Positions 26,839 to 36,169 are shown, counted from the first letter of the stretch. The stretch is DNA of 64,000 nucleotides from Microvirga sesbaniae (GCF_025460805.1 NZ_JAMXFJ010000007.1:62001-126000), one strand, 5' to 3'. Notes: generated from the letters alone by a model not told the origin. Numbers and translations: made by a program.

Positions 26839-27894
26839 CTACTCGAACGGGAAGATGCGCTTCCAGTCGTTCTTCATGCTGATCACCGGCCAACCATTTT
26901 TCTTCGCCTCCTCTTGGAGTGCGGCGGTGAAGGTACCGACCCTGCTGTCGGGCAGGCCCTGGGCCGGCCCGTAGGCGTATTCCCGCGTGGCGTCGTCGTG
27001 CAGCACCAGCATCTTCAGCCCTGGCCCATCTCCGGCGCCGACCCATTCCAGCATCTCCCGGTCGCCGACCGAGTTGCCGAAGGCGGCTTTGGGCCTCCGG
27101 CCGATCATCAGGTGAATCCCTTCCGGCTTGCCGGCGTCGTTGTTGTTCAGGAGCAGCTTCGGCTCCTTGGTCAGGAACGGCTTGCCATCCTTGGCGTAGC
27201 CGAACTTCGTTCCGCCCGCGGTGCCGACCACCTGCTCGGGCGGGATGCCATAGACCTGTTGCGCATAGACGCGCACGAAATCCTGGCCGCCGCCGGTGAC
27301 GATGTAGGTCCGGTAGCCGCTGTCGCGCAGGTAGCGCAGCACTTCGAGCATGGGCTGGTAGACGAGCTCGGTATAGGGGCGTTTCCAGCGCGGGTCCCGG
27401 GCCGTTGCGAGCCATTTGCTTGCCTCGGCCTGGAAATCCTCGACCGACATGCCGGTCAGGGTCGCGGCGAGGATCTTCTCGAGGTCCTTCATCGGGAGCT
27501 TCGCCATGGCCTCGCGATTGCCCGAGAGCACGGTCTTGAACGGCTCGACCGTCCGGAGTTCGGGCCGCTTCGCCACGACCGCCGGAACACGGTCCAGGCA
27601 GTAGACCACCTGGGTGTACACCGGATGCTCCACCCACAGCGTGCCGTCCTGGTCGAAGGCGGCGATGCGATCCTCGGGAGTGACATGGCTTGGGCTCGAT
27701 GGATCGGTGGTGGCGCGCACAAAGTCGAGGATCGCCTGCTTGGCCGTGCCGTTGTTCCACGACGGCAGCGGGTCGCCCCCGGTCGCCTGCGCGGTCGCCG
27801 GGATCGGGCGGGAGAGCCCCGACAGGGCCGGAACCAGCGCCAGCGACGAGAGCATGACGCGACGGGTGATGCCGGAAGGCGTGTTCGGATGCAT
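26839..27894 (-). CDS. Exported HAD-superfamily phosphatase-like protein
   Basis: A 351-residue protein with a Tat-like signal (TRRVMLSSLALVPALSG) and the haloacid-dehalogenase motif I DQDGTLW at 81-87, where the two aspartates are nucleophile and acid. Motif II is YIVTGGGQDF, and the motif III/IV region ends in FGNSVGDREMLEW. A hydrolase of phosphoesters in the periplasm is likely. It precedes the arylsulfatase by about 70 bases in the same direction, so they may act together on sulfated or phosphorylated substrates. Confidence 0.85.
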   Translation of the reverse strand: MHPNTPSGITRRVMLSSLALVPALSGLSRPIPATAQATGGDPLPSWNNGTAKQAILDFVRATTDPSSPSHVTPEDRIAAFDQDGTLWVEHPVYTQVVYCLDRVPAVVAKRPELRTVEPFKTVLSGNREAMAKLPMKDLEKILAATLTGMSVEDFQAEASKWLATARDPRWKRPYTELVYQPMLEVLRYLRDSGYRTYIVTGGGQDFVRVYAQQVYGIPPEQVVGTAGGTKFGYAKDGKPFLTKEPKLLLNNNDAGKPEGIHLMIGRRPKAAFGNSVGDREMLEWVGAGDGPGLKMLVLHDDATREYAYGPAQGLPDSRVGTFTAALQEEAKKNGWPVISMKNDWKRIFPFE

Positions 27895-28534
27895 CTTCAG
27901 CTCCTCAGCAGGGCCCTAGGCGCCAAGGCGAGCATGCGCAACTTGCCCCTCATGGAAGCCACGGTCGGGACACCATTCGCCTCATCGAAGGCGCCACATG
28001 GGCGGGCGCCCCGGCGGACCCGCCAACGGTCCCAGCTCGGCAGATCGGGGCTACTTTCTCACCTTGCTGGTCCACGGACCATCAGGTGTTTCCCGCGAGT
28101 TGCCATAGGGTTTCCCATAAAGCGCCTCAGGATTACCGGAAAAGAGGCGCGGCGCCCCGATGGTCGGCTCCGGGTCAAACTGAACTGTTGAGCATAGCCT
28201 TATGAACGTCGGCCTGTCTTGTGAGTACCGAAGTTCAATGGACTTCCGGGATGTGGCGATTTGAGACGTTTTGGACCACACACGGCCTCCTGCGGAGGAG
28301 CGGCTCTGTGGCGATGTTCAGGAATAATCATACGGCCAAGCCACTTTCGTGCGCACGCGAAAGATGACGTGCCACCCGCAACTCCGGTCAGGTTCCGCCG
28401 TTAGAGCATCGGACGTGACCCTCTAGGTCCGCACGATGCGCTAGCCGTGAGGAAAGGTCAGGCAATCGGATCGACGACCGCGAGCAATGACCAGGGCCAT
28501 CGACTAACCCGACTTCCGCTCGGTCCCGGCACTG
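27895..28534. other. Gene-poor intergenic region with a repeat fragment
   Basis: No convincing gene. A short minus-strand frame at 28051-28281 has mixed composition but no ribosome site. At about 28401-28446 a partial copy of the palindromic repeat is present (AGAGCATCGGACGTGACCC to GCACGATGCGCTAG). Confidence 0.5.
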
Positions 28535-28834
28535 GTGCAACAGGCCCAGGATGCCGCTCGGCTGCTCTTCGAGCGTTCACCCTTGAACATGCTGGTCCCG
28601 ACGCCAGACCTCCACATCGTCGGCGCCAATGCGGCGCACCTTGCTGCGGTCGGGAGGAACTTGGACGATCTTGTTGGTTTGTACCTGTTCGACGCCTTTC
28701 CCGACAGACCACACAATCCGGCCGCAGGGGCGTGCAGAACCTTGCGGACCGGGGATGTTCTTCTCAAGCTGAGCGAGTTCTGGGTGGAGTTCGCACATGG
28801 TTTCCGGGCGCAGCTCAAATCTCGTCGGCTATAA
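28535..28834 (+). pseudogene. PAS-domain fragment of a sensor protein
   Basis: About 99 residues match only the first part of a PAS domain: LLFERSPLNMLVPTPDLHIV, GANAAHLAAVGRNLDDLVGL and YLFDAFPDRPHNPAA. It starts at GTG right after an in-frame stop and ends abruptly, without a kinase or other output. The tail after CRTLRTGD no longer resembles PAS. Probably a decayed remnant of a PAS-kinase. Confidence 0.55.
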
Positions 28835-28929
28835 ATTGTGAGATCGGATGTGGGATCCCCAACAGACCCCGAACATCCGATAACGGGGGCTATTGAAAGC
28901 AGGTCCCCGCGGGGGGCTCGTCAGGGAAG

Positions 28930-29046
28930 GTCCGGAGTGGGTCCGGAACCAAGATTCCCTGTCCTGTCGGAACGACCGGTTCGATGTGGATTGCTGCCTT
29001 CGAGCTTAGGTCTCAGGTGTGCCAACAGCCGACGTTTACCGACGAG
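28930..29046. repeat. Decayed repeated segment (second copy at 15430-15545)
   Basis: Both places share GGAACCxAGATxCCC, then CGATGxGGATTGxTGCCTTC, GAGCTTA and CTCAGxxGTGCC. I judge identity at roughly 80 percent over the best 60 bases by eye. Neither copy encodes an intact frame. Confidence 0.5.
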
Positions 29047-29052
29047 TGGGAC

Positions 29053-30078
29053 TCATTCCACAGGCCGAGCCTCAGGAAACTTCCAGGAACCGTTCAGAAC
29101 CTCCGCCCGCGGGCGGTAGAGGCGCACCGTGTAGTTCCAGCCCTTCACGACAGGCAGACAGTTCGGAACCTTTCCGTCGCAACCGCCGAATTGGACCGCA
29201 ACCGAGCCATCGGCAGCTTTCGTTGCAGTCAGGTTGTTGAGCGAATAGGCCTTCTGCGGATTTGGCTGGAAGTAGCCGTCCGCATTGTAGACGCTGATCG
29301 ACCAGAAGGCGTCGACCGGGATGTCCTTCGCTGTCAGCCGGTAGACGGTGGTGCCGTCGTTCCGGTCCGGCGTGATGTTGAGGTACGTGGCATCCTTGTC
29401 AGGGTTGCCGCCCCAGGCTGCGGCCGTGCCGATCAGGTGCCGGACGGGATCGACCTGATCCTTGGTGCCGAACGCCCGCTTGAAGTCAGGCAAGGTCGAG
29501 GCAAGCACCAGCAGTGCGTCACGGACCTTCTTCTGGCTGGCCTGATCCCACTTCGGGACCTCAAAGCGGCCGGCGTTGGCTTGGCCGATCCTGACTGAGT
29601 CCTGCAGGGCATGCACCTGATCGACGTCCTTCGGATCCTCAGGATCCACGAGCGTGCGCAGGCCGACCATCACATAGCGGGTGCCGGCCCGCTCCTTGTC
29701 GTAGGTGTAGCTGCCGGGTCGATATGCGACATCGCCGACCACGTAATGATCCTGGTCGATCACAATCATGGACATGAAACGCTGGCCTGCATCGGGCAGG
29801 GTGATCGTCACCGGGCCGGCATCGAGATCGATCAGCGCCGCCGAATACAGCGTGTCGCGGTTGGCCCGCACGACGGTCTGGTGATCGATCTGCATCGGCT
29901 CGCGGTAATGGAAGAACTTGCCGGTCCCCCCTGCCTGCTCGACCGGGGTGGCGAAGTAGAGGTCTGTCTCCGCCCGGACGAAGTTATCGGCCGTGACCGG
30001 GATGGCGCCCTGGGCGAGTGCTCCGCTCGCCGTCGCGACCGCAATGACGGTCGAGACACATGCAGTGGCGACTTTCAT
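29053..30078 (-). CDS. Exported DUF1254/DUF1214 protein (short)
   Basis: A 341-residue exported protein with signal MKVATACVSTVIAVATASG and cleavage near ALAQ. The DUF1254 part includes VVRANRDTLYSAALIDLDAG; the C-terminal DUF1214 part contains FWSISVYNADGYFQPNP and NYTVRLYRPR. Function of the family is unknown. Two starts are possible: ATG at 30099 overlaps the preceding stop as ATGA, and ATG at 30078 has AGGAG and begins the signal peptide; I prefer the second. It is the second of a tandem DUF1254 pair. Confidence 0.88.
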   Translation of the reverse strand: MKVATACVSTVIAVATASGALAQGAIPVTADNFVRAETDLYFATPVEQAGGTGKFFHYREPMQIDHQTVVRANRDTLYSAALIDLDAGPVTITLPDAGQRFMSMIVIDQDHYVVGDVAYRPGSYTYDKERAGTRYVMVGLRTLVDPEDPKDVDQVHALQDSVRIGQANAGRFEVPKWDQASQKKVRDALLVLASTLPDFKRAFGTKDQVDPVRHLIGTAAAWGGNPDKDATYLNITPDRNDGTTVYRLTAKDIPVDAFWSISVYNADGYFQPNPQKAYSLNNLTATKAADGSVAVQFGGCDGKVPNCLPVVKGWNYTVRLYRPRAEVLNGSWKFPEARPVE

Positions 30079-30095
30079 GGCAACTCCTGCTTCCG

Positions 30096-31508
30096 TCATT
30101 GCGCCGCGACGCGTTCCACGTCCGGCAGCACCCAGGCCTTGTCGAAGAACTCCTTCCGCGGTCCGTAGACCCGAAGCATCAGCTCGAAGCCGCGCTGCGG
30201 ATCGGTCGGCACCCAGTTTGCCTCTTCTCTGGCCGGCGCCTTGGGGCCGAAGGAGATGTCCACCGAGCCGTCAGGGTTCTCGCGCACGCCGGCGGCATTG
30301 GACGCGACGCTCGCGCGCGGCATGTTCCGGATCAGCGCATGCGTCTGCCGGTCATAGGCGGTGACTGACCAATACAGGTCGACGGGGGCATTCGCTGGCA
30401 CGCGCAGCACGTAGGAGTTGGCGCCGTCGAGCGGCTGACCGTCCTTGTCCCTGATCGTGAGGAGATAGAACTGCCCCGCCCCGAGCTGCTTGGCACTGAA
30501 AAACGCCATCGCATACATCGTGCCCCGTGAATCGACCGGGTAGAACGCAGGCTTCGCGTAGTTGCTCTGTAAGCCTGCGACCAGGTCGGGTGCAACCGGC
30601 ACGGCCCATTGCCGACCTTCGAAGAACGGTGGGACGAACATCGACTCGTACTTGGCATCGATCCAGGCCCGGGCCTCGCCGATGGCATTGTTCAGGACAG
30701 GTCTCTTGCTTGCGTCGGGAGCGAACGGCTTGCCCTTCTCGATCCCGACCGTCTTGAGCATGTCGATCATCACCCTGTCTCGCTCCAGCCATGGTTCGGC
30801 CTGGACGATCCGGTCGAGGGACTCGAAGAAGCTCAGGTCTGTCGGGATCGTTGCGTCATAGACGCGGTCGGCCACGTCGACGAACGTGGTGGCCGGCGGA
30901 TCGCCGGCCTGCGAGAGGGGATACACCTTGACCCGCTTGCCATAGGCGACCGCCCTCGCGATCTCGGCGTCGCTGCGGCCGCTGAAGTTCGAGCGCAGCA
31001 GGGCGTAGCTCTGGTAGGTGCTGGACAGCAGTGGGACATAGCCTTCCGGAACAGGGTCTTTGTAGCCCGGCGGCAGGATGAGATACTTGCCGCCCTTGCC
31101 CTTGTCGGCACCGGCCGGTCCCACGTCGCCGAGCGCGGTCTGCCATGCGTCATCCACGCTGCCGGTGATGGAGCCCTCGTCAGCGGGCGGGATCTCCAGG
31201 ACGACCGGCCCGGCATCCTTGGTGTTGAAGAACGGCATGAGGTAGATCGTGTCGGGATTGGGTGTCAGTGTCTGGTTCTTCCAGTCGGACGGGTGCGACC
31301 GGTAGACCACCTGGTTCCACCCGCCGCCGGCCTTGAAGAAGGCTTGGACCATCAGGTCATAGTTGACCGCCGGCATGCCCCAGATCACGGCCTCGACTGC
31401 GCGCCGATGAATGGCCCGCTGCTCCAGCTCCTGCGGAGAGAACCCCTGTGCCGATGACGGGGTCACCAAGGCCGTGAGCCCGAGGGCTGCAAGAACGATC
31501 CGCTTCAT
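30096..31508 (-). CDS. Exported DUF1254/DUF1214 protein (long)
   Basis: A 470-residue exported protein with a signal peptide (LAALGLTALVTPSSAQG). DUF1254 is recognisable from VIWGMPAVNYDLM, NPDTIYLMPFFNTKDAG and the long helical centre. DUF1214 is at the C terminus (YWSVTAYDRQTHALIRNMPR, and WVPTDPQRGFELMLRVYGPR). Such pairs often sit near sulfatases and outer-membrane barrels, as here, but their reaction is not known. Its stop overlaps the first possible start of the shorter paralogue, implying one transcript. Confidence 0.9.
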   Translation of the reverse strand: MKRIVLAALGLTALVTPSSAQGFSPQELEQRAIHRRAVEAVIWGMPAVNYDLMVQAFFKAGGGWNQVVYRSHPSDWKNQTLTPNPDTIYLMPFFNTKDAGPVVLEIPPADEGSITGSVDDAWQTALGDVGPAGADKGKGGKYLILPPGYKDPVPEGYVPLLSSTYQSYALLRSNFSGRSDAEIARAVAYGKRVKVYPLSQAGDPPATTFVDVADRVYDATIPTDLSFFESLDRIVQAEPWLERDRVMIDMLKTVGIEKGKPFAPDASKRPVLNNAIGEARAWIDAKYESMFVPPFFEGRQWAVPVAPDLVAGLQSNYAKPAFYPVDSRGTMYAMAFFSAKQLGAGQFYLLTIRDKDGQPLDGANSYVLRVPANAPVDLYWSVTAYDRQTHALIRNMPRASVASNAAGVRENPDGSVDISFGPKAPAREEANWVPTDPQRGFELMLRVYGPRKEFFDKAWVLPDVERVAAQ

Positions 31509-32055
31509 GACTCGGCCTCAGGAGTGATAGGCCAAGGATGGAGCGCCTCCTTCATCCTCGGGCCAGTGACGGCAGAGTTTAGTCAAACGGCCCGAGATGC
31601 CTATCAGGTGAAACCCTGAAAACAGGGCAAACTTCCGCGCCAGGCAGCAGGAAGGTCCGTTGCGGGTCACGGACTGCCCTTCAGCGCGGCTGTATGAAGC
31701 TCCGCTTTCCGTTCCTGACCTGCCCTCCCCCTCCTGCTGGAGAGCATGAGGTTCTGTGGGGCGGCGAGTGGGAAGGGCCCTTCAGAATGGTGGGTACGCC
31801 CGGTCAGAGGCCGTTCAGTAAGCCGTGAGACACCGCTGCCCCACGATTCCTTATGGTCTCCGATCTCGAACCGGCGGTGTGCGAACGCTGTGGCACGAAC
31901 CGGCGCGGCGACGGGCCTCCGCTTGCCCCGACAGGCCCGGCTGCTCCGGCGCTGCGGAAGACGATCTGGCTGCCGAGACTGTCATCGCGCAGGATTGCCC
32001 TATTTGGGATCGAGCACCTTCCCGGTGCCTGTCGCGGAACAATCAGGAGAGCTTT
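31509..32055. other. Long leader region before otsA
   Basis: About 550 bases between divergent genes. Frames across it are shadows. No clear promoter match to the general-stress consensus was found. An open frame extends otsA upstream to 31825 but is Arg/Pro-rich and unlike OtsA. Confidence 0.4.
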
Positions 32056-33465
32056 GTGCCTCGCCTCGTCGTCGTGTCCAATCGGGTCGCAATCCCCGAT
32101 CCCACTGGCAAGGGGTCCGCCGGCGGTTTGGCGGTTGCCCTGCGCGAGGCCTTTCAGGCCCGGGACGGTTTATGGTTCGGCTGGAGCGGTAAAGTTGCGG
32201 CCAATCCCTCCGCCGAGCCCAAGATGACCGACAAGGGCAATGTACGTTATGCCCTGATGGACCTGACCGCCACCGACCGCCAGGAATATTACAGTGGGTT
32301 TGCCAATCGGGCGCTCTGGCCCGTGATGCATTACCGCATTGGCTTGTCGGAGTTCTCCCGGGCAGACTACGCCGGGTATCTGCGGGTCAATCGAACTTTC
32401 GCGGGAGCGCTGGCCCGGCTGATCCGGCCTGACGATCTCGTCTGGGTGCACGACTACCACCTGATCCCGCTGGCCTCTGAGCTGCGGGCGCTGGGCGTGG
32501 CCAACCGGATCGGCTATTTTCACCATATCCCTTGGCCGGCTCCGGAGGTGATCGGAACGTTGCCCGGAAGCCAGGACTTGCTACGTGCGATCACGGACTA
32601 CGATCTCATCGGCGTGCAGACCGAGCGGGATGCGGACAACCTCCGGCGTGGCATCCTCCAGGAGTTCGAAGCCACCCAGCGCACAGCTGACGTGATCGTC
32701 CTCGATGGCCGCCAGACACGCGTGAAGGGGTTTCCCATTGCCATTGACGTGGGCGGCTTCGAGCAGGCAGCCCACCGCCCCGCCACCCATCGCCTGCTCA
32801 AGCAGACCGTTGCCAGCCTCGGCTCACGCAGCCTCATCATCGGAGTTGATCGCCTGGACTACTCCAAGGGCATCCCAGAGCGCATGGAGGCCTTCGAGCG
32901 TTTTCTCATCAGCAACCCCGGTCAGCGTGGCCGCGTGACTTATCTCCAGATCGCTCCCACGAGCCGCAGCGAGGTTCCCGAATATGCCTCGCTCAGCCGG
33001 ACCGTGAGCGAGACGCTCGGCCGGATCAACGGGGCGCATGGCGAACCCGGCTGGGTGCCGATCCACTACGTGACGAGCGCATACCCACGCAATGTATTGG
33101 CAGGGCTCTACCGGATCGCACGGGTGGGCCTCGTCACGCCGATGCGCGACGGCATGAATCTCGTGGCCAAGGAGTACGTGGCCGCGCAGGATCCGGAGGA
33201 TCCCGGCGTGCTGGTGCTGTCCAAGTTCGCCGGCGCGGCCGAGCAGCTTGGCGGCGCACTCATCGTCAACCCCAACGACAAGGTCGAGGTGGCCGAGGCC
33301 ATGAGCCAGGCCCTTCATATGGACCGGGTGGAGCGGATCGCCCGCTGGCGGCGGATGATGGATGTGCTCCGGCGCTATGACATCTCCTGGTGGACCGATG
33401 CCTTCCTGAAAGAGCTCGCGGGCCAGAGGAGAAGCAGAAAGGCGCGGAGCCCAGCGCCGGTCTAG
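32056..33465 (+). CDS. otsA: Trehalose-6-phosphate synthase
   Basis: Glycosyltransferase family 20 enzyme, 469 residues, that joins UDP-glucose and glucose 6-phosphate. The N-terminal substrate loop ([20 protein letters not shown]), the block [15 protein letters not shown], and the donor-site segments [20 protein letters not shown] and [18 protein letters not shown] are all present. The true start is the GTG at 32056 with GGAG upstream, giving [10 protein letters not shown] as in other OtsA proteins. No OtsB phosphatase is beside it. Trehalose is an osmolyte and desiccation protectant, in keeping with the stress genes that follow. Confidence 0.96.
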   Translation: MPRLVVVSNRVAIPDPTGKGSAGGLAVALREAFQARDGLWFGWSGKVAANPSAEPKMTDKGNVRYALMDLTATDRQEYYSGFANRALWPVMHYRIGLSEFSRADYAGYLRVNRTFAGALARLIRPDDLVWVHDYHLIPLASELRALGVANRIGYFHHIPWPAPEVIGTLPGSQDLLRAITDYDLIGVQTERDADNLRRGILQEFEATQRTADVIVLDGRQTRVKGFPIAIDVGGFEQAAHRPATHRLLKQTVASLGSRSLIIGVDRLDYSKGIPERMEAFERFLISNPGQRGRVTYLQIAPTSRSEVPEYASLSRTVSETLGRINGAHGEPGWVPIHYVTSAYPRNVLAGLYRIARVGLVTPMRDGMNLVAKEYVAAQDPEDPGVLVLSKFAGAAEQLGGALIVNPNDKVEVAEAMSQALHMDRVERIARWRRMMDVLRRYDISWWTDAFLKELAGQRRSRKARSPAPV

Positions 33466-33545
33466 GACAAAGGCCGAAGCGTATCGACGTGCAGGCCCAT
33501 ATTGCCCTTGTCGGTGCCAAGCGGGCGTAACAAAGGAGTTCCACG

Positions 33546-33818
33546 ATGTCGGAGCCCAAAGACACTCGGAAGCCGAATGCAACTCTGATGAAGCCGCTCC
33601 AGCCGTCGCAGGAGCTGGCTGCCATCGTGGGCGCAGCCCCCCTGCCACGTCCGGAGGTGGTGAGCAAGGTCTGGGAGTACATCAAGAAGCACAAGCTTCA
33701 GAACCCGCAGAACAAGCGGGAGATTATGGCCGACGAGAAGCTTCAGGCAGTGTTCGGGGGCAAGAACAAGGTGAGCATGTTCGAGATGAACAAGCACCTG
33801 GCCCAGCACCTGAAGTAA
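33546..33818 (+). CDS. SWIB/MDM2 domain protein
   Basis: A 90-residue basic protein, essentially one SWIB domain: MKPLQPSQELAAIVGAAPLP, VVSKVWEYIKKHKLQNPQNK, REIMADEKLQAVFGG and MFEMNKHLAQHLK. SWIB domains are best known from eukaryotic SWI/SNF complexes, and lone copies occur in Chlamydiae and some Alphaproteobacteria, where they may associate with DNA or topoisomerase. GGAG lies before the ATG. It follows otsA by 80 bases in the same direction. Confidence 0.9.
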   Translation: MSEPKDTRKPNATLMKPLQPSQELAAIVGAAPLPRPEVVSKVWEYIKKHKLQNPQNKREIMADEKLQAVFGGKNKVSMFEMNKHLAQHLK

Positions 33819-33899
33819 TACTCATGGTCGTAGGAGGCGTGGAAAGATGCGGTGATTGAGATCGCACTGTGATTCTCACCCAAGCACCTTATGATCATC

Positions 33900-34262
33900 T
33901 CATGGTTGGGTGACAAAGATGCAAAGCCGGCCCAGCTGCGGGCCCGAGTTCTTGCTGGCAAGCTTGTAGAGTTGCTCCTTGGCGGCTCGAAACGCACAGC
34001 GCCCGTCCGAGCACAGCTTGCCATCGAGCAAGAACACGGGCGGAGTGCTGTCAATGCCGTCGCGCCCGTCGACCATCCTCTTCGTATTGGCCTGGAGGTC
34101 GGCATCTTCCGGGGCCAAGAACTCAATGGCATAGAGCTTCCGCAGCCCTCCGCATCTCTCTGCGCCGTTGGCCGCGATCATCTCGGCCGCGACCATGGGC
34201 GACACAGACAACCCAGCACTGAGCCCGTCAGCAGGAGCGCTTGCTAGACAACGATGCGCCAT
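33900..34262 (-). CDS. Hypothetical protein
   Basis: A 120-residue frame with AGGAG and GAGGGG before its ATG. The second half (LRKLYAIEFLAPEDADLQAN, STPPVFLLDGKLCSDGRCAF) reads like real protein with three cysteines; the first 35 residues are less convincing, so an internal start such as ATG at 34196 is possible. No family recognised. Confidence 0.45.
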   Translation of the reverse strand: MAHRCLASAPADGLSAGLSVSPMVAAEMIAANGAERCGGLRKLYAIEFLAPEDADLQANTKRMVDGRDGIDSTPPVFLLDGKLCSDGRCAFRAAKEQLYKLASKNSGPQLGRLCIFVTQP

Positions 34263-34602
34263 CCCCTCGGCTCCTCAAAAAACGCCTCTGAAGCGCTGCC
34301 AGCACGGTAGCACTTCCTCCCGGCCCAAGCCGTTGTATCGCGCTATGCATCACCGCTGGACGGCTGACACTCACCCTTCATGCGGCGCGATCGCCGTCAT
34401 TGCGTCATCGAGAGAGGGGGAGTTGGCAGTTCCCATTCCAGACAGCCTGGAGGCGCGGGTTGCATTAACGACGAACAGCGACGGAGAGGCTTCGGTGATC
34501 GTCCCGAGAGGCCGCTTGCCAAGCTGTCTGCCATAGCGAATGCATCGTGATCGGGCGTGTTCCTAGGCAAACTCCCCCTGTGCGGATAAGCTTCGAGAGA
34601 CC

Positions 34603-34875
34603 ATGACAGGGGCTGGAGCGACCGCGATGATGAAGAGACAGACCTTGGCAATCGACGACATCTATGTGCCGGTACAGCGGCGGCAAACCCTGGATCCGCA
34701 GAAGGTTCTAGCCCTGGCAGAGAGCATGATGGAAAAAGGGCAGGAAGTGCCAATTCTCGTGCGGCCAGACGGCCAACGGTTTGTTCTGGTCGAGGGCCTG
34801 CATCGACTGGAAGCCTGCAAGGCTCTCGGAGAGACCATCATTCCGGCTTACTTGGTGCAGGCGCGGAAGCATTGA
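34603..34875 (+). CDS. Orphan ParB/sulfiredoxin-like domain protein
   Basis: A 90-residue protein made of a single ParB N-terminal-like fold: IDDIYVPVQRRQTLDPQKVL, then VPILVRPDGQRFVLVEGLHR with the box GLHRLEACKALGE. In the ParB/Srx superfamily this box binds a nucleotide. No DNA-binding domain or parA partner is present, so it is not a partition gene. A second ATG at 34627 could be the start. Role unknown; possible stress-related nucleotide-binding protein. Confidence 0.8.
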   Translation: MTGAGATAMMKRQTLAIDDIYVPVQRRQTLDPQKVLALAESMMEKGQEVPILVRPDGQRFVLVEGLHRLEACKALGETIIPAYLVQARKH

Positions 34876-35099
34876 TCGGCGCTGGAGCGGGATCGGAAAA
34901 GCTCTGTCACGGGCCTCCGGACGGAGCCGACAAGGTCGGGGCGGAACGCTCGAACCGAAGCCGCGGCCCTTTGCGACTGGCCCGGCGCTCGGCCCTGAAG
35001 AGCTTGGGGGGCGACAGGAGCGGAGGGGTCGCTCACAGGCAATGGGCTGCTTGCTCATCTGATCCTATCCTCCCGCCTCTCATCCCTTGAAGTAGAGCC
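34876..35099. other. Short intergenic stretch before the first csp leader
   Basis: Nothing recognised between the ParB-like gene and the csp promoter. Confidence 0.4.
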
Positions 35100-35128
35100 T
35101 TGTAACGGGTGTCATGCCGGCCTATCGT
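35100..35128 (+). promoter_or_regulatory. Cold-shock promoter 1 (csp at 35276)
   Basis: TTGTAA, a 17-base spacer and TATCGT. It matches in layout the promoters of the two other csp genes and infA: in each case GGCCGA/GGCCGG begins 15-16 bases after the -10 box. Confidence 0.5.
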
Positions 35129-35135
35129 TTCCGGC

Positions 35136-35275
35136 ATCGAGATTGGCCGACGACGGAGCTGCTGCGCTTGACCGTGCACCTGCACGGACGACCTCCCCAA
35201 GCATCGATACTCATCAAGCCAAGGCGCTGATGCATCTTGGCCTCACCTGATCATGAACAGGGAAAGGAACTCGTC
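35136..35275 (+). promoter_or_regulatory. Cold-shock-type 5' leader, diverged copy
   Basis: The predicted transcript begins ATCGAGATTGGCCGACGACG, related to the ATCGxxTTTGGCCGGACAAT opening of the other three leaders. It ends with CCTCACCTG and a GGGAAAGG ribosome site, compared with CCTCACGTG and GCGAAAGG elsewhere. About 140 nt, unusually long for such a short gene. Confidence 0.5.
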
Positions 35276-35485
35276 ATGGCAACCGGCACCGTGAAATGGT
35301 ACAATGAAACAAAGGGCTATGGCTTCATCCAGCCTGATGCGGGTGGCAAGGACGTCTTCGTTCATGCATCGGCGTTGGAGCGTGCTGGCCTGCGTGGCTT
35401 AGCTGAAGGTCAGAAGGTCTCCTATGAGGTCGAGTCGGATCGCCGCACCGGCAAGGAGTCAGCCTCAAACCTGAAGACGGCCTGA
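35276..35485 (+). CDS. Cold-shock protein (CspA family)
   Basis: A 69-residue single cold-shock domain that binds single-stranded nucleic acid. RNP1 is KGYGFIQP and RNP2 VFVHASAL, preceded by [12 protein letters not shown]. The ATG at 35276 follows AAAGGAA; the frame is open to 35237. It differs more from the other two csp products in the window than they do from each other. A strong terminator follows. Confidence 0.95.
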   Translation: MATGTVKWYNETKGYGFIQPDAGGKDVFVHASALERAGLRGLAEGQKVSYEVESDRRTGKESASNLKTA

Positions 35486-35514
35486 TCAAGCTCTCTGGTC
35501 CCAGATTTTGGAAC

Positions 35515-35549
35515 AGAGGCCGCCTCAAATGAGGCGGCCTCTGCTTTTT
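35515..35549 (+). terminator. Intrinsic terminator after csp
   Basis: A perfect 12-bp stem, AGAGGCCGCCTC with GAGGCGGCCTCT, a four-base AAAT loop, and then GCTTTTT. Confidence 0.85.
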
Positions 35550-35597
35550 GCACGCAACATCGCCTGGTGCGCCGAGCCAAGGAAAGGAACACGAACA

Positions 35598-35825
35598 TTG
35601 TCACGCAAGAAGTCAAAGCCCGTTGAGAGCGGTTATGCCCTCTTCGACGTTCTGTATGAGGACGGCTCCCGAAGCTCGAACCGCCGTGTTCCGCGCTCTC
35701 TTCTGGGTGGGCTCGACGGCGACGAGCCCGCCCGTAGGGCTATCGAGGAGCAGGACAACGCCATTGCCGAGAAGGCCGGCCGGCCCCGTGTCCCGATTAA
35801 GAAGATGACGCGTTCACCCACCTAG
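35598..35825 (+). CDS. Small conserved hypothetical (GYALFDVLYEDGSRSSNR)
   Basis: A 75-residue protein starting at TTG, with AAGGA nine bases upstream. The core GYALFDVLYEDGSRSSNRRV and LGGLDGDEPARRAIEEQD, and the end IKKMTRS, match a small family I associate with Hyphomicrobiales; role unknown. It is placed between two cold-shock genes. Confidence 0.7.
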   Translation: MSRKKSKPVESGYALFDVLYEDGSRSSNRRVPRSLLGGLDGDEPARRAIEEQDNAIAEKAGRPRVPIKKMTRSPT

Positions 35826-35982
35826 CGTGAACCTGGCTCCCGCATAGAACTTTATAGCCGTGATCATAGTCGTTTCTGGTGAGGTCGTCATATTTCGAAC
35901 TCCCATCAGGATTGTTCTTTAGTGAGTTGTGGAAGCAAATCTTGCCAGGCTTCCCATTCTGTCACAGTTTCCAAGCGGCCTC

Positions 35983-36010
35983 TTGTCAAAATCTGATTAG
36001 CCCCTATATC
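35983..36010 (+). promoter_or_regulatory. Cold-shock promoter 2 (csp at 36170)
   Basis: TTGTCA, a 16-base spacer and TATATC. The transcript would start near 36017. Confidence 0.55.
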
Positions 36011-36016
36011 TCTATT

Positions 36017-36169
36017 ATCGACTTTGGCCGGACAATCGGGCCGTTTCGCTGTTGGCCCTGCCAGGCGCACGTTCAGACTCTCTCCAAACCATCGACGAAC
36101 CGAGCTGAGGCCGCACTTCCGTGTGCCTTCGCTCACGTGCATCCGCATCAACCGCGAAAGGTTATCCCC
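36017..36169 (+). promoter_or_regulatory. Conserved cold-shock 5' leader (copy A)
   Basis: About 153 nt between promoter and ATG. Blocks shared with the leaders at 46002 and 38297 are TTTGGCCGGACA, a CGTT box, GGCGCACGTTCRG, ATCGACGAACYGAG and TCACGTG. Length and position resemble the long thermosensor leader of enterobacterial cspA, but I see no sequence similarity to it. Confidence 0.65.

Noticed and set aside
28051-28281. A 76-residue minus-strand frame
   Set aside because: The end has fair composition, but there is no ribosome site or family match; left as unresolved.
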